DNA of 64,000 nucleotides from an uncultured Gammaproteobacteria bacterium (GTDB lineage: Bacteria; Pseudomonadota; Gammaproteobacteria; GCA-001735895): the NCBI GenBank assembly GCA_913061315.1, contig CAJXUC010000014.1:1-64000 (forward strand), given 5' to 3'. Numbering within the stretch: position 1 is the first letter of the stretch; each line of letters opens with the position of its first letter. The position numbers and the translations under genes were made by a program. Positions 63,775-64,000 of the stretch are shown here, one piece after another. A model generated the notes under the pieces. That model was not told the DNA's origin. It saw nothing but the letters and a program-made list of their open reading frames with translations, and made no database searches.

Positions 63775-64000
63775 ATGTCATTGCAATCGTTACCGGAGTT
63801 TTACCTTATCAATCAGCAATTACGTACATTCTTTCTGGTCGGACTGCTGGCTACCTTTAATGTCTCTGCGGGATGCGTTGAAGGTGATTGCGTCAGTGGC
63901 AAAGGGAATTACACATTTCCCAACGGTGATGTTTACGAAGGTGACTTCCTCAAAAGTTTTGCTGAGAGAGAGATACGCATTGCTAAAGAGGAAAAAGCAC
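63775..64000 (+). CDS. MORN-repeat protein, N-terminal part (cut by window end)
   Basis: An open frame runs from ATG 63775 to the last base (75 codons plus 1 base) without a stop. It starts with a hydrophobic segment (FFLVGLLATFNVSAG, residues 24-38) that looks like a signal peptide. It continues CVEGDCVSGKGNYTFPNGDVYEGDFLKS, a typical MORN repeat (G-x-Y-x-F-x-N-G-x-x-Y-x-G-x-F). The rest is Lys/Glu-rich. MORN proteins bind membranes or act as scaffolds, and the specific role is unknown. The gene continues beyond the window. Confidence 0.65.
   Translation, partial: MSLQSLPEFYLINQQLRTFFLVGLLATFNVSAGCVEGDCVSGKGNYTFPNGDVYEGDFLKSFAEREIRIAKEEKA

Noticed and set aside
61282..64000. Second copy of the tRNA-Ser 3' end (attR)
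   Set aside because: No repeat of the GGTTCGAATCCCTC-type 3' end was found downstream within the window, so element borders cannot be drawn.

Overview
The window is the start of an assembled contig from a marine-type gammaproteobacterium. The class call rests on gene order: bamD-rluD-pgeF-clpB, fdxA next to mutS, and pncC-recA-recX-alaS-lysC-csrA-tRNA-Ser(GCU) are standard gammaproteobacterial neighbourhoods. The marine inference rests on a DmdA-type DMSP demethylase and a sulfatase. The species cannot be named. The first 49 bases are not genomic: they are an untrimmed Illumina Nextera adapter with its i5 index.

Positions 50-27500 are a catabolic, accessory-looking region. The plus strand carries hyuA-hyuB (ATP-dependent hydantoinase/oxoprolinase type), a DAO-family flavoprotein, a uronate-dehydrogenase-like enzyme and a LysR regulator. 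After a periplasmic DNA ligase (LigE type) come several decayed pieces: the C-terminal half of an ABC permease, a fragment with an in-frame stop, and a relic of a TPR-glycosyltransferase. Further on are an SDR and an FMN/FAD/Fe-S oxidoreductase of the N-demethylase type. Two minus-strand operons follow: (TPP enzyme)-(transthyretin/HIUase-like)-(dmdA), and (thiolase)-(FadN-type HAD/crotonase fusion)-(sulfatase). An aminotransferase and a second LysR close the block.

Positions 27500-40500 are mixed. They hold a DUF1127 protein, greB, a putidaredoxin-type ferredoxin and its reductase, and then a complete RpoE-ChrR (ECF11) stress locus. rpoE-chrR runs left. An eight-gene membrane-lipid operon runs right: SnoaL-like, SDR, flavin amine oxidase, DUF1365, Cfa-like methyltransferase, DUF2878, an exported protein and a DUF3833 lipoprotein. 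The two transcription units share a palindromic pair of TGATCC -35 elements. Two class I glutamine amidotransferases follow.

Positions 40600-61320 are conserved core genome: bamD, rluD, pgeF, clpB (with a sigma-32-type promoter), bolA, a spermidine-synthase-like gene, an FmdB-type gene, aspS, a metX-family acyltransferase, fdxA, mutS, pncC, recA, recX, alaS, lysC, csrA and tRNA-Ser. recA is preceded by GTTC-N7-GTTC, the alphaproteobacterial form of LexA box. Several long perfect hairpins without T-tracts lie at gene ends.

From 61320 to the end lies a gene-poor, decayed stretch typical of an old element beside a tRNA: an ArdA-like C-terminal fragment, a truncated and frameshifted RelA/SpoT-domain pseudogene, a membrane/zinc-ribbon gene split by an A-run frameshift, and the start of a MORN-repeat protein cut by the window edge. 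No CRISPR array, rRNA or intact insertion sequence was seen.
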